Source of the DNA: Sambucus nigra
Taxonomy: Eukaryota > Streptophyta > Magnoliopsida > Dipsacales > Adoxaceae
Direction of reading: 5' to 3'
DNA length: 64,000 nucleotides
NCBI GenBank assembly: GCA_949130495.1
Contig: OX422215.1
Span: forward strand, 530,021,755 to 530,085,754
In this document: piece after piece, positions 11,623-22,727 of the stretch
Layout: each line of letters opens with the position of its first letter
Position numbering within the stretch: the stretch's first letter is position 1
The notes under the pieces: generated by a model
Told to the model about the DNA's origin: nothing
Seen by the model: the letters and a program-made list of their open reading frames with translations, nothing else
Database searches by the model: none
Translations under genes and position numbers: made by a program

Positions 11623-12690
11623 ATAACCTTATTAATGTTAGATTATTGTTTTACTTTTCTAAGGGCATTGGAATGTTGTTTGGTTCCGAAGTTACTTAAA
11701 TATTTGTATTTTTTTACCGCCTCTATTTCTATTTATATAGCATATCTCCATTTCTTAGTATTAGATTTATTATATGTTGGAATTTATGGTAATTATTTAA
11801 GTTGATGAAATTAGATTTTGTTCAACTTTAGGGTTCATTTAATATGGGATGTGCACGTCTTTTGAGATGGTTTGAAGGTATAACCACTTATCCTCCGTGA
11901 GGAGTATAACGTGGTATGCTCATATGTATAAAACTACAAATTAATAAATGAGAAATTCTAGTATAAATTACTCACTTGGAACCTGGTATTTGGTTAAAGT
12001 CTTATTTTAAAGCTCTTGTTACACATAGGAAGAATGTGAAAAAAGTGTATAGTATATTATAACCCATCTTGGCTTAAAAGCTTGGTGCCCTTAGGATACC
12101 CCAACTCTATGAAGAAGGGAGGACCTACATGGGCTCGGATTAACTTCCAAACCCATCTAATCTAGCTCAGCAAGTGATTGGGTCATGGGCCTTGGTTTGG
12201 GAAAACTATTAACTTTGGGGGCTAAATTTTATTGGACTTTTAATTTAATTTATGGGTTTTATTTTCTAGCCTAATTTATTACTTCAGTTTCTAATTATTT
12301 TATCTCACCCGTTATGACTGTGGAGATGTTTTATTTTAATAGTTTTATCCCAATAATTGTGACTATTGGAATATTTTCCAACCATTCTTAACCACCAATT
12401 ATTTATTATAAATGGGTGGCTTTAGTTTCATTTTTAATTATTAGTTTTTCTTGCAACTTTTGTTTGGGGTTGTCCCGTTTTTATGTCCAAAAGTAGAGTT
12501 TTTTCCATTTTTGGTTCGCCGGAAGACTTGTAACTTGGAGTGTTACTATTGTATGTTGTGAGTGTTGTATTGTGGGAGATCTTTGTCATTGACTCCGTAG
12601 AGCACCAACGTGAGGAAAATATTATGTTAAGGTGAGAGTGTCCAATAGTTGCCTTAATCAAACATCATCTTAAGGTCAGAGTGAACTTCC
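11623..12690 (+). mobile_element. Uncharacterised repeat, probably a copia LTR/leader fragment, copy 1
   Basis: No gene is visible. A possible TATA box (TTATTATAAATGGG) occurs near 12403-12415, and the sequence runs straight into a copia reverse transcriptase remnant at about 12695. It may be the LTR or leader of that element, but no primer site or LTR partner is visible, so this is inference. Confidence 0.4.
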
Positions 12691-12694
12691 ACCA

Positions 12695-13600
12695 CGAAGT
12701 AAACCTCTTGGATGCAAGTGGATATTCAAGAGAAATTTGAAAGTCAATGGTCCATTGAAAAATACAAAACTGGACTTGTAGCTAACGACTATAAGAAAAT
12801 GGAAGGATTTGATTATTTTGATACTTACTCATCTGTTACGAGAATAATATTGATTCCAATTTTAATAGCTATTGCAGCGTTACATAATCTCAAGATACAT
12901 CAAATGAATGTAAAACCACCATCTTTAATGGCGAGTTAAACGAAGAGAAACATACGTAACAACCACAAGAGTTAAAAGTTCCATAAAAAGAAAGGAAGTT
13001 TGTAGACCTGTTAAATCCATTTATGGATTAAAACAAGCACCTAAACAATGGCATGGAAAATCTCACAATATAATAACATAAAATGGATTTAAAATTAATG
13101 TGTCTAATAAATGTGTTTACATTAAAAACACTACAAGTGATTATGTCATTGTTTGTCTTTATGTAGATCATATGATTACTATTGGAAATAATAAAGATAT
13201 CATTAAATCTACTAAGATAATCTTGTCCAACTAATTGGATTTGAAAGATATGGGTATTGTTGATGTTATATTAGGAATTAAAATTTATAAAACATCAGAT
13301 AAACTCTCATTATATTGAAGAGATATTTGATAAGTTTGGTAAATGCAGTGATAACATTCTATAACACCTATTTATCCAAATATTCATTTATATAAAAATA
13401 TTGTAAATGGTATATCTCAATTGGAATACTCTAGAATCATCAGTAGTTTAATGTACTCAGCCAGATATTACTTACTCAGTTAACAGAATGAGTAGGTATA
13501 CAAGTAATCCCGGTGAAGACCATTGTAAAGCATAACAAGGTTTATTAGATATCTAAGATATATCATTAATAATGTATTTAACTACATCAAATACGTATAT
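12695..13600 (+). pseudogene. Copia reverse transcriptase/RNase H remnant, copy 1
   Basis: Fragments of the copia RVT_2 domain appear in order across changing frames: KPLGCKWIFKRNLKV near 12701, then GFDYFDTYSSVTRI near 12805, NLKIHQMNVK near 12885, LYVDHM near 13160 and LKDMGIVDVILGIKI near 13240. An RNase H-proximal stretch (RMSRYTSNPGEDH) lies near 13490. There are many stops and frameshifts. The catalytic YVDD reads YVDH, as in copy 2, so that loss predates the duplication. There is no integrase or gag nearby. The domain assignment is secure; the exact lineage is not. Confidence 0.85.
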
Positions 13601-13619
13601 GTGTATATATATATATATT

Positions 13620-15403
13620 CTTTTTGTATATACTATATATACAAAAATGGCTAATGTTTTCTTATTGTCATTCTCAAAAGAAAATTTTAATCAATGAAAA
13701 TAAATGTGAAGGTATTGTAAATATTAAAAGGAATCACCCAATGCAAATTTGACTTATATAGTAACTTTTCTTAATAAATGTTTTTTTCTTGAGTTGATTT
13801 ATTACATGTGTGTATTACAATCTTGCACATGATATTTAAAGAAAATATGGGATGGTATATATTAACATTATAGCATTTGCACAAAAAATCTAATAGTTTA
13901 TACTTGCTTAAAATATTATTTAATCCAAGAACATTATTTTTTTTATTCTTGAAAAAGATCAAATGAAAAATCTTTGCTTGACATGATTGGGAACTATATA
14001 CCGGGTATTAATATAACTCTTTCTGTATGTATCCTTCTAACTCTTTGATCCTCTTAATTCATATAAATGTAGATATGTTTGATTTATATGTGTTTGACCA
14101 AATTTTTAGGTGAATTTATTTTTTAATTTTTAGGCAAAATTTTATCTTCTACACCAACCATTCATAAATGTCGTCTATATGACCGTAAGCATGGCATTTA
14201 GAAAATTGCAAATACATGTTAAAAGAAGATGTACAAACAACTCGTGCATCGCTCGGGTCAAAAATCTAATTTATGTATAAATGATGTCTCTTAGTGTTGC
14301 TTTGCCACGTGACTTAAAACTCTATGTGCAATTAAGATAAAATACACTCACCCTTATTAGGCTCAACCCCATTCACATGCCCCTCCATCTGACTCTAAAA
14401 TGCAAACTCCTTTTCACCTTCCATCAAATTTAATGAACATTTTCGTCTGCACTTTTTTCTATTGGGCAAGACATGTGATACATTTGAACCACTTCAAATT
14501 CTCAATTTTCCGACACTCATTATAGAACATGCATATTTCAACTCATAGGGCACAACATATCTATATAACAATGTAGGCAACATATTTCAAAGTGTAATAA
14601 AACCATGCTTAGGAACTTAAATTAATGCTCAGTGATGTTTTTTTTCTTAAATTTTAGTTTCTAAGAATAGCTTTACTACAAGAGTTGTATTACTTTATGG
14701 AGGTGATATCTATTTATACGGTTCAAATAATTTAGCATTGCATGCGTGATGAGTGTTTTGCACCAAATCAGTATTATCCAGGGGTTTTAAATTGTCTGCG
14801 CATTGAGCCTAGTATTAACTATTAATTGGATCCGCCTAAAACATCTTCGCATAAATGAAAGAGAGATATTTGTGTCCTAAAAATAGGTCCTGCTCTGTGT
14901 CAATGTGTCATTATTTGAGATCCCCGGGTTGAAGCGGAAACAGGAGCAACGATACATCGGCCTGGATAAAATAAATAGAAAAAACAATGTTAGGAAGACA
15001 TTTTGTCATTCTCACATTGGTTGGTGCGTGGATCAAATGAGTTCCATTAAAATCATATTAAAAAACATCACCCAATGTGGCGAAGACTCATCACTCGGTT
15101 CCAAAACAAGGTTATAAAACTGGGTCTCCCTACTATTTAAAAAAAACATGATATTTATCAAATCCATCACAGGTTGACCCACAATATTTTTCAAACACTT
15201 TACAGAAAATTGTAAATGCCCCCATAAAATTAATAAAATGACTTGTAAAATGAGAATATGAGGAGAAAAATTATTCAAAAAATTTCTGAATCACTAATAT
15301 CAGAAAACATATGAAATCTTCACACAAATATGTATTCAAATCTATATGGTTAATAGGAATGAAAAAAAAAATTTATGGTTAATAAATTGACCCAATTTCT
15401 TAC
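13620..15403. other. AT-rich stretch without a recognisable gene, copy 1
   Basis: This lies downstream of the MYB exons. I searched the minus strand for a third MYB exon and saw none with confidence. A segment near 14990-15130 starting TGTTAGGA and containing CACATTGGTTGG looks like the start of a small LTR, but no partner or target duplication is seen. The open frame at 14905-15117 matches nothing I know. Confidence 0.5.
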
Positions 15404-15590
15404 CTCAGTAGACGGTGGTGGTGGCGGCGGCAAAATCCTTGAAAAACTCCTTTGTCTATTATATCAAAAATTCTTCACATCATTATCCGTCCTTCCAAGC
15501 AAATACGTCGCAATCCGCGACCATTTATTCCCAAACTTCAGTTGAAGATCAATCACCACCCTCTCCTCCTCTGCCGAAAACTTCACCTGA

Positions 15591-17223
15591 CTGCTTTGAA
15601 GTAAATAAAAGAAAAAAAAACATCATATGCATTGTAAACAAATGTACACATGCACAAACTAAAATCAAGAATACCCAGGGATGAAACCAGGATTTAATCT
15701 TTGGTATATATCAACAAAAAACTATAAATTTTTTGAAAAACAAAGTAAATCTTTATTAAAAGGAATATCAAAACTTTATCAGAATTGCACTTCGTGTGTC
15801 TTCAAATCATGAAATCCATCGATAATAACGAAACATTTTTTTTTTTTTTATAAAACAGTTTTTTGGTAACATTTTTTTGGAAATGTTTGATTTTTTATTT
15901 TTTCCAAATAGGTATTTTATAAAGTCATTTTGTATAAAGTGTTACAAAAAAACATTTATATTCTATTTTAAAAAAGTCATCTTTTTTTAAATAATGAAAT
16001 AATCTTTTATTCTTAAAACATTTTTACAAAACATGTGTTTTAAAATAAGTTATATCCAACTATTTTGAAATAAAAAAATAATGTATTGGGAAATTGTTTT
16101 TTTGTATACTTTTTACAACAAAAGTTTATAAAAAACTATAGCTTGTTATCAAATTAGATGGTAATAATATTTTAGAGGGGCAAAAGAGTCATTTACTTTA
16201 CCTTCTAATTAGTGCCAAATGTGTTATTAACGGATTTCATTACAAATGGTCCTCAAATATTAATATAAGAAACAATGACACAATTAAAAATAAGGAAGAA
16301 TAAGTGCACTCCAAATTACAAATAACTTTAAAAAGTTTGTAGAATGTATTAATTAAATAAAGTAACTTGTGCGTGACAGAGGGAAAAAAACTTACAAATG
16401 GCTTGATTTATAGGAGGTTGCTTTTATTTTTTTAGGATCAAATACCGAAAAGTCTCTCAAATATTTTTTTTAATACACATTTAGTCCAATCCTTTTATTT
16501 TGTACCAAAAAGTCCCTTATTCTCATATCTTTAAAGGTGTGCGCCTGCGGTATGATAAAACTTTTTTGTCATGGTGAATAACTTAAAAAGGCCTGAACTA
16601 AACGTGTATTAAAAAAAGTTCGAAAGACTATTTGATATATGCCTTTTTTAAGCAGATAAAGAAGAAGAGGAGAAATTCGTTAAATAATTAAGATGCTGGA
16701 GAAGTGGTGGGGAAAAAAAGGGCGCTCACTTTATTGGCGGATGGACTCAGTTATAAATTGAAGACGTGTTATAGAATAAAAGATAAATACCTATTCCATA
16801 TTTTTAGACCTTATACTTTCGAAAGTGTACTTGTACTCATAGATACACACATATATCATAAAGCAGCAATATAGAAATTCAGATCTTTGGGGGGGGGGGG
16901 GGGGGGGGAGGGGGGGAGTAGTGTTAATTTATAAAATAAAATAAAATAAAACAGTGTTAAAATATATATATTCAGTCCGTCCAAAATAAAAAATTCAGCG
17001 CACCCCTAATAGAATTTTTGATGATTTTTCTTAAAATAATTGAAATAATCTTAAGATAGTCTATTCTGACGCGAATTCCAGGATCCACCACTGCCACTGG
17101 GAGCCCCTACGTGGGTTCGTGATCATCAATATCTATTTACATGTTACATATACAGTAAGATATATACCAACACACACATGCATATATTAAACAAATTTGA
17201 GAGAGATGGTGTGAAAACAATAA
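15591..17223 (-). other. Intron of the DUO1-like copy 1
   Basis: This AT-rich stretch of about 1.6 kb separates the two MYB exons. The acceptor side has a pyrimidine-rich tract ending CAAAGCAG on the minus strand. The donor side is mutated. It contains a run of 20 G at 16889-16908 and no recognisable gene. Confidence 0.75.
16889..16916 (+). repeat. Poly-G tract
   Basis: Twenty consecutive G, one A, then seven G. The matching site in copy 2 (51033-51050) has 18 G, so the length has changed since duplication. It lies within the MYB intron, where the transcript strand would be C-rich. Confidence 0.95.
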
Positions 17224-17563
17224 TTTTTTAAGTTGGGTCGAAGTTTATTGAACCATCGGACGCGACAAGAATTTCCTGTACGTTGTAAGAGGCCTTTGGA
17301 TCGAATGGAGCTCCAGTATCTGGGGCCATATTTGTTGACATGATTAATGAGCACGTCATCTTCTTCTGCTTTCCATGGCCCTTTTCTTATTTCTCCGATT
17401 TCACCAACTAACAATCTATTCGCTTCCATTCAATCACAAATGCATAGATTTTTGTATGCCTTTGTTTTTGTTTCGTCAAACCGACTACAAAAGCAAATAT
17501 GTAACTCAGCCCTTACATATTTCTAAAGCATTAAAACAAAGAATTAAAACATGCCATCTATAT

Positions 17564-17595
17564 TATACCTCTAATACAGTTGTATTAGAGGTATA
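17564..17595. repeat. 32-bp inverted repeat upstream of DUO1-like copy 1
   Basis: Two perfect 15-bp arms (TATACCTCTAATACA and its complement) are separated by two bases. The centre contains CAGTTG, which fits the general MYB core CNGTTR. It lies about 135 bp before the ATG and downstream of the TATA box at 17689, so it could fall in the 5' UTR. It is unchanged in copy 2 at 51708-51739. Confidence 0.85.
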
Positions 17596-17688
17596 AATGC
17601 AATTTATTATCAACCCTTGCATCTCCCTTACGCAATTCGATGGACCTTACATCTTCGTTTTCCTTCCAAACGTCTGTTCCAAAGCAGA

Positions 17689-17700
17689 CCTTATATATCC
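17689..17700 (-). promoter_or_regulatory. Candidate TATA box of DUO1-like copy 1
   Basis: The minus strand reads GGATATATAAGG about 260 bp before the ATG. Its composition and distance fit a plant core promoter with a 5' UTR of roughly 230 nt. The same site occurs in copy 2. No transcript evidence is available. Confidence 0.45.
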
Positions 17701-17879
17701 CTAATCCCCTCCAAACGTTGCATAGAATGGAATTTGTAAAGCTATCTCCAGCTTAATAAATTTTTTTAATAAAAAAATTATTTTAATAGAAAAGAATATT
17801 TTTAATAAATTTAAAAAAATGCATTGTTAAAAATTTTTATTTTAATATACAAATTATATATATTTTTTTAAAAAATAAA

Positions 17880-18560
17880 AGTTAGTATAAACGAAAAAAT
17901 CTTTTTTTTTTTGCATTTTAAACAGTTTTAAGGAATACAAAAAATATTTTAAATATTGTAAAATAAAAAAAAAGTATAAAAACAAGGGGTTCCACTAGCG
18001 CGGACATTTAAAAATAAGAGAATATTGAATAAATAGGTGTTTGAGGGACTAAATGGGATAAAAATAATAATAATAAAAAAATTCTTATTAAAATAGTTTT
18101 TTTTTAAAACTTAAACAACTTTAAGAAATACAAAAAGTATTTTAACTGATTTAAAAAAAATGAAGTTTAAAAATAAGGGGTGTCGCTGGCGCGGACCTTT
18201 AAAAATAAGAGAATATTACGTAAATAGGTGTTTGAGGGACTAAATGAGTTAAACATAATAATTTTTTTTTATTAGAATTGTTTTTTAACTTAAACAGTTT
18301 TAAGAAATAAAAAAACTGTTTTCAATATTGTAAAATTAAAAAAAAATTAAGTTTAAATATAAGGGGTGCCGCTGGCTTAGATCTTTAAAATTAAGAGAAT
18401 ATTGAGTAAATGAGTGTGTTGGGAAACTAAATGAGTTAAAAATATATATTTTTTTAAATTCTTATTAAAATAGTTTTGTTTTTAAAAAATATATTTTTAT
18501 TGAAAATACGAATTTATATATTTTTAAAAAAAATTGTTTAAAAAAATAAAGTGCTAACTA
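17880..18560. repeat. Diverged tandem repeats, period about 186-191 bp, copy 1
   Basis: Three units are marked by TAAGAGAATATT at 18015, 18206 and 18392, each preceded by a GC-rich box like GGGGTGCCGCTGGCG in an otherwise AT-rich setting, and followed by GTGTTTGAGGGACTAAATG. A partial unit follows to about 18540. They lie upstream of the MYB promoter. The same array occurs at about 52040-52700. Confidence 0.8.
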
Positions 18561-18659
18561 GATAAATGAGGTGCCAATTATACAAATAAGGACAAATGAG
18601 GTTGCCAACTAGATAACCCGGTACTAGCTCCCGGGTTGTCTAGTATTATTCCATTAAAT

Positions 18660-19348
18660 ATGGGTGCTGGTAAGGGTAGGGCCGTCTCAAGCAAAATTGG
18701 GGCCCTAGGCTAGAAATTAATATGGGACCCTTTTTTTTATAAAAATTATTATATTATATTAAATATATGTTACATTTTCTCAATAATTGTTTTTATTAAA
18801 TAGATTAATTAAAATTTAGTTTTCTTTCTTTTTGAGATGGAAAAATCATGAATTATATTTTTGTATTCAGGGTTTGCTACGATATTTTTTGTCAATGGAT
18901 AATATAGCTAACCCATTTAATCTTTCTTACGACATAGTTGATCTTCTAATTATTTCTCATAAACAAACAAATACTATTATAGAACAATAGAACCTGGTAA
19001 CACTGATGTATATTAAATATGATTATCCAAACAACAAACTTCTCCAATTGAAAAAATAAATTTTCACTTTCAATATGTCAACATTTAAAAGCATATTAAT
19101 AATATAATCATTTAAGTTTAAACAATTTCATAAGATAAAAGAGAGAAAAAAATTAAATAAAATATAATAACATTAATAATATAATATACATATAGTATAT
19201 ATATATAAAACAAACCTTGTATGGGAGAAGTTTTATAGAGTCACCAGATCTTTTTTTTAATGCGTTGTGCATATTCTTTTTTTGTATATCAAGATAATCT
19301 TGCCAAGTTGAAATTTTTTGTAAAGAGTTTTTCTGCAAATAAAATGAA

Positions 19349-19406
<58 letters not shown>

Positions 19407-19620
19407 GAACAGATGGTAGAGAGAGAGAGAGAGATATATGAAACGATTGGTACATTAAAACAAAGATTAATGGGTTTAGTTAGTGGGTTATTTTTAATAG
19501 CCTTGAAAATTGAAGTGTTTTTACTTTTTCCATGGGTATATTTATTTATATGTAATATAATAAACAATTATTAAACTTAGGGGCCCTTAAATATGGTGGG
19601 GCCCTAGGCGATGGGTAAGG
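18660..19620. mobile_element. Decayed DNA-transposon-like segment with GGGGCCCTAGGC motifs
   Basis: Both sides carry GGGGCCCTAGGC near GGGTAGGGCCGTCTCAAG (18680) and near GGGTAAGGGACC (19605). Such GGGCC-rich ends are common in hAT-like plant elements, but clean inverted ends and a target duplication are not visible. The inside is AT-rich and non-coding and includes a GA microsatellite. Copy 2 keeps only the left 480 bp. The assignment is tentative. Confidence 0.35.
19352..19434 (+). repeat. (GA)n microsatellite
   Basis: A long GA run (19352-19405) is followed by a shorter one (19418-19434). Open frames here rich in RERERE or SLSLSL are translations of the repeat. Confidence 0.97.
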
Positions 19621-19827
19621 GACCTTCTAGTTTTTAGTTTGAGCCCTTTGGTTGGGTTAAAATTTAACTCCTATATTATTGTCAAGTTAGTTAGTAAGGG
19701 CACTTCTTTTAAAATTTTAAAACCCTAAAATATTCTTAAATTCTCAACTTCTCTCTCTTTCAGCTCTGAACTCTCGTCCCCATTTGTTCAAGACTCCATG
19801 GTCTCTGCTTTTCTTCTCTCTCTGTGT

Positions 19828-19850
19828 ACACACACACACACACACACACA
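19828..19850 (+). repeat. (CA)n microsatellite
   Basis: About 11 CA units lie just before the LTR remnant of element E. Confidence 0.95.
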
Positions 19851-19879
19851 ATAGTTTAGTTTTTTTATTACAAAGTTAC

Positions 19880-20318
19880 CACAATCAATAAATCCCTCAC
19901 TATACATGTGGGTACCTCGATTAACTATTCTGGCCCAGATGAGTAGCCCGATTAAGTTCGGTCCAATGTCTAAAGTCCTCGTGCATAACTAATTCAGTTA
20001 TGACCCATTCAACCCCTAAAATCTCTCGAGAGATATTCTAGGGATCATGGGTTAACGTGGAGGAGTCCAATACCTCCACTCTCCGAGAGATTACATGTAT
20101 ATATTAAACCCTCAGCCTGGGGCAAAGGACACCTAATTGTAAACACTCCCCCGGAGTAAAGAGAAATAAGAAACAGAGATCACCACCATGGACGTAGGCC
20201 ATTTTATCGAACCACGTATATCTTCTGTCATGTGTGATTGTAGTTATTTTGTGTTCTTCATCTATTCTGCTGATCGTATTTGCTTATTATTTTTGTGTTG
20301 AGATTTATTGTCACCACA
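19880..20318 (+). mobile_element. 5' LTR end of gypsy element E
   Basis: The segment ends CACCACA two bases before a primer binding site at 20321. It contains a TATA-like TATATATTAAA near 20097. The left boundary is not certain because no second LTR is in the window. Copy 2 has lost this entire element. Confidence 0.6.
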
Positions 20319-20320
20319 AT

Positions 20321-20338
20321 TGGCGCCGTCTGTGGGAA
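20321..20338 (+). other. Primer binding site of element E
   Basis: TGGCGCCGTCTGTGGGAA is a widespread leader/primer sequence in plant gypsy elements of the Tat group. It sits two bases after the LTR end. Confidence 0.85.
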
Positions 20339-20384
20339 GCGATTGTTTTTTCTTTGAAGAAATCCTTCACCATCAAGAAACCAA

Positions 20385-21377
20385 AATGTCTGGTCACAGC
20401 GATAATTCCTTTTAAGCAGGGGATATTCAAGAGCAACCCATTACTCTAAGGGTTAGATCCGAAGTTCGACGTTCAAACCCAAGGCCTCGCCCAGAATGAT
20501 AGGCCTCAGAAGAGAGCCAAGGACTAGCAAGGTCGACGTAAGTTTCCAGGCTGATGGATTCCTACGAGGCCAAACTCCAAGAGCAAGACGAAGCTACTTG
20601 TAAGTAGGGAGCTGAGAACGCTCGCCTCAAGAGAAAACTGAAAAAGATGGAGAGATAACTCCATCCAAGAACGAGGCAACGTCACTATCGCACTCCTAGA
20701 CCTCGGGCGAGCAAGTCTCGTAGCCGAGGAAGGTGTCCAAGATATGGGCCTTAAAAAATCGAGGGACATAGGTCAGATGACGACTTATCCGAGCAACATC
20801 AATCAGCTCGCCGTTATAGGAGACCAGGCCGAGGGAACGATGACATACGAAATTTGGTTCGAAGAGAAATGGACTATCACCCAGCGCATCGGTGTGTTAG
20901 GTCGACTAAAGAACTGGCCAGGCGAGCTCTCAGGACCCAGATGAAATCCCCTTTCTCAAGGGAGATAGAAGAAGAAGAAGAAGACCCTAAGAAGTTCGCA
21001 ATGCCTATGTTTATGATCTACGGTGGAAAGACCGACCATATCGACCATGTTAGGCAGTATAGGCAGCCTAGGAACCGTTGGAATTATAGGGACGCATTAA
21101 TGTGCAAGATCTTTCTGACGACCTTATACGATGTGGCCCAAAAGTGGTTTGAGAGACTACCTCACCGATCCATCAGGAGCTTCGAGTCCCTAGCAGAGCT
21201 CTTCACAGCTCGCTTCATTACCAGCATCTCCCACCCGAAGAGGATGGATTCTTTGTTGACAATAAATAAAATGCCCCGGGAGAGCCTCAAGGACGACGCG
21301 AAGAGAAATTGGGAGCTACTCAAAGAGGTGGAGGACTGCTCGGAGCAGGTCTCCGTGGCGTCCTTTAAGATTGGTTT
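20385..21377 (+). pseudogene. Truncated gag of gypsy element E
   Basis: An ATG at 20385 opens a frame that is soon broken by stops. The best preserved part (20941-21377) reads as a plant Ty3/gypsy gag: SPFSREIEEEEEDPKKF, then a Y-x-G-K-x-D linker, DALMCKIF, WFERLPHRSIRSFESL and ARFITS. These match the conserved order of the retrotransposon gag domain. The frame stops being gag-like after FKIGF because the LTR of element A begins at 21378, so A inserted into or truncated E. Protease and pol are absent. Confidence 0.85.
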
Positions 21378-22392
21378 TGTAAAAGGAAAATAATCCCAAA
21401 GGGTGGTTTTTCTCAAACTTCCATTTTTAAACCAATTTTAGTTCATCCCTAAAATATGTAACTACGTGTCAATACAAATAAGATATAGCACGCGACACAA
21501 TAATTCAGGAAAAATCCCCGAAGGGAAAAACCTTTTATTTCTAGAATTTTGAAAAGTTTACAAGACCATTGACTTACATACAACCTGATAATTTCCCACA
21601 AGTGCAACGCACGGTGTCTTCACTTCAAAGCAACGGCTAGAAATCTGTAGTGGTTCACGCGCAGCTATACTACAAGGACCGCAGCTCAAAAAACTCCATA
21701 GAGACTCCCTCCATAATAGCACGTAGCTCTCGGTTGTAGAGATCTCCCCACAAAGGATGAACAGAAGAAAAGTAGTGTTCTTGAACACCAAAACAATTCA
21801 TCAAAGCATATGGGGTTTTTGTGAATTGAAAATAGAAGGGGATTAAACCATAAACGAAGAAGTCAAAAGGATTTTGCAGTTTCGCAGTTTTCTGTCTTTC
21901 AAAATGCTAGGACTTCTTAATGAAAATGAAACCATTTAATGAGTATTTATACAAAATCATGCTGCCTCGGTATAGGAGCGCGTTCGAACGAGAAAGAGAT
22001 CTTGCTCGAACGACATACGCGTGTCGTTCAAGCGACATTGCGTTACAATGCAATGTCATTTGAACGACAGAGCAAACTCGTTTGAACGACTGTTACGTCA
22101 AAAAATATTATTTTTAATGTCCGCTCCAATACTTAGACAAAATACTCATTCTCAGATTTTGACGAAAAAGTGCGCTCCAACACTTAGAAAATATTTTGTA
22201 AAAATATCCCAAAAGCTCTAAGTGTAAAATTAAGGTATTAAAAACATAACCTTACCAAACTAAACTTTGGAGAGTCTTTTTGATGAAGAACTTGATATTC
22301 AGATCTGTCTTTGATGCTTGAATGTTCTTCGACGGTGTAGCGGTATACGACATATTAAATTGATAACGGACTTATAAAATAATGTACTTACA
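21378..22392 (-). mobile_element. 3' LTR of copia-type element A
   Basis: The sense strand starts TGTAAGTACATT at 22392 next to a polypurine tract and ends CCTTTTACA at 21378. It matches the 5' LTR at 28514-29455. A TATA box (TATAAATA, minus strand) lies near 21947-21954, with a palindrome patch just upstream of it. A GAAATAAAAG box and a CCCTTCGGGG element follow, as in LTRs B and C. Confidence 0.85.
21978..22090. repeat. Palindrome patch in LTR A (GTTCGAAC / GTTCAAGC type)
   Basis: GCGTTCGAACG, GCTCGAACGAC, GTCGTTCAAGCGAC and two TTTGAACGAC forms are clustered 302-414 nt from the LTR start and directly upstream of the TATA box. The 5' LTRs of A (about 29110-29215 and 59170-59285) have a shorter, more eroded version. 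Confidence 0.75.
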
Positions 22393-22412
22393 AATCTCCC
22401 CTTATGTCTATG
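22393..22412 (-). other. Polypurine tract of element A
   Basis: The minus strand reads GACATAAGGGGAGATT directly before the LTR start, preceded by GTACCGACATA. It is the same box as in elements B and C. Confidence 0.85.
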
Positions 22413-22727
22413 TCGGTACATACATAAAAACACCTGAATTATCAAATACCAAAAAAGCCTATACAAATCTACCCACCCATGAATAAATTTGCATGATCTC
22501 AAACTTTCCTTCAAAACTCTTCAACTTCAAATTTCAAAGATTTTCTCATCAGGGTGTGCAACATAATGATCTTCAATCTTTGTATCTACACACATGAGAC
22601 AAAGCAAATACCTTCGTGACACATCAAGTTTGAAATGATATAAGAATAAATCAGTAATAAATAAAATCTCCCCACTGCAAACTCCCCCATAACATGATAA
22701 TTCTTTCTCCCCTTTTTTATGATGCCC
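22413..22727 (-). mobile_element. 3' internal end of element A
   Basis: Non-coding. It contains the purine boxes AAAAGGGGAGAAAGAATTAT and TATGGGGGAGTTTG on the minus strand, like those in elements B and C. It ends where the truncated LTR of element B begins, so B lies nested in A. Confidence 0.65.

Larger units (their letters stand above)
15404..17429 (-). pseudogene. DUO1-like: DUO1-like R2R3-MYB, copy 1, inactivated
   Basis: Exon 1 (17224-17429) encodes 68 residues with the whole R2 repeat; the three R2 tryptophans are at 19, 39 and 59. Exon 2 remnant (15404-15590) encodes R3. Segments such as RKGPWKAEEDDVLINHV and SSIRSKGLLQRTG closely match the male-germline regulator DUO1 as I recall it. 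Two lesions differ from copy 2. The intron donor is TTATTG instead of GTATTA. The R3 tryptophan of KNFW is a TGA stop, and the P of LPGRT is L. The GRTDND motif, changed in copy 2, is intact here. No C-terminal exon is visible. It is a duplicated relic. Confidence 0.85.

Noticed and set aside
14905..15117. 70-codon frame conserved in both duplication copies (also 49046-49258)
   Set aside because: Conservation is explained by the recent duplication. The sequence looks like the start of a small LTR and has no known domain.
13620..15403. A third MYB exon downstream of exon 2
   Set aside because: No frame on the minus strand shows a plausible DUO1 C-terminal region; the frames present look random or LTR-like.
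15415..15684. 89-codon plus-strand frame
   Set aside because: It is the antisense shadow of MYB exon 2.
17375..17596. Plus-strand frame over the MYB start (also 51519-51707)
   Set aside because: Antisense to MYB exon 1 and its upstream region; no domain.
19153..19574. Overlapping frames with RERERE or SLSLSL runs on both strands
   Set aside because: They are translations of a GA microsatellite; no domain lies outside the repeat.
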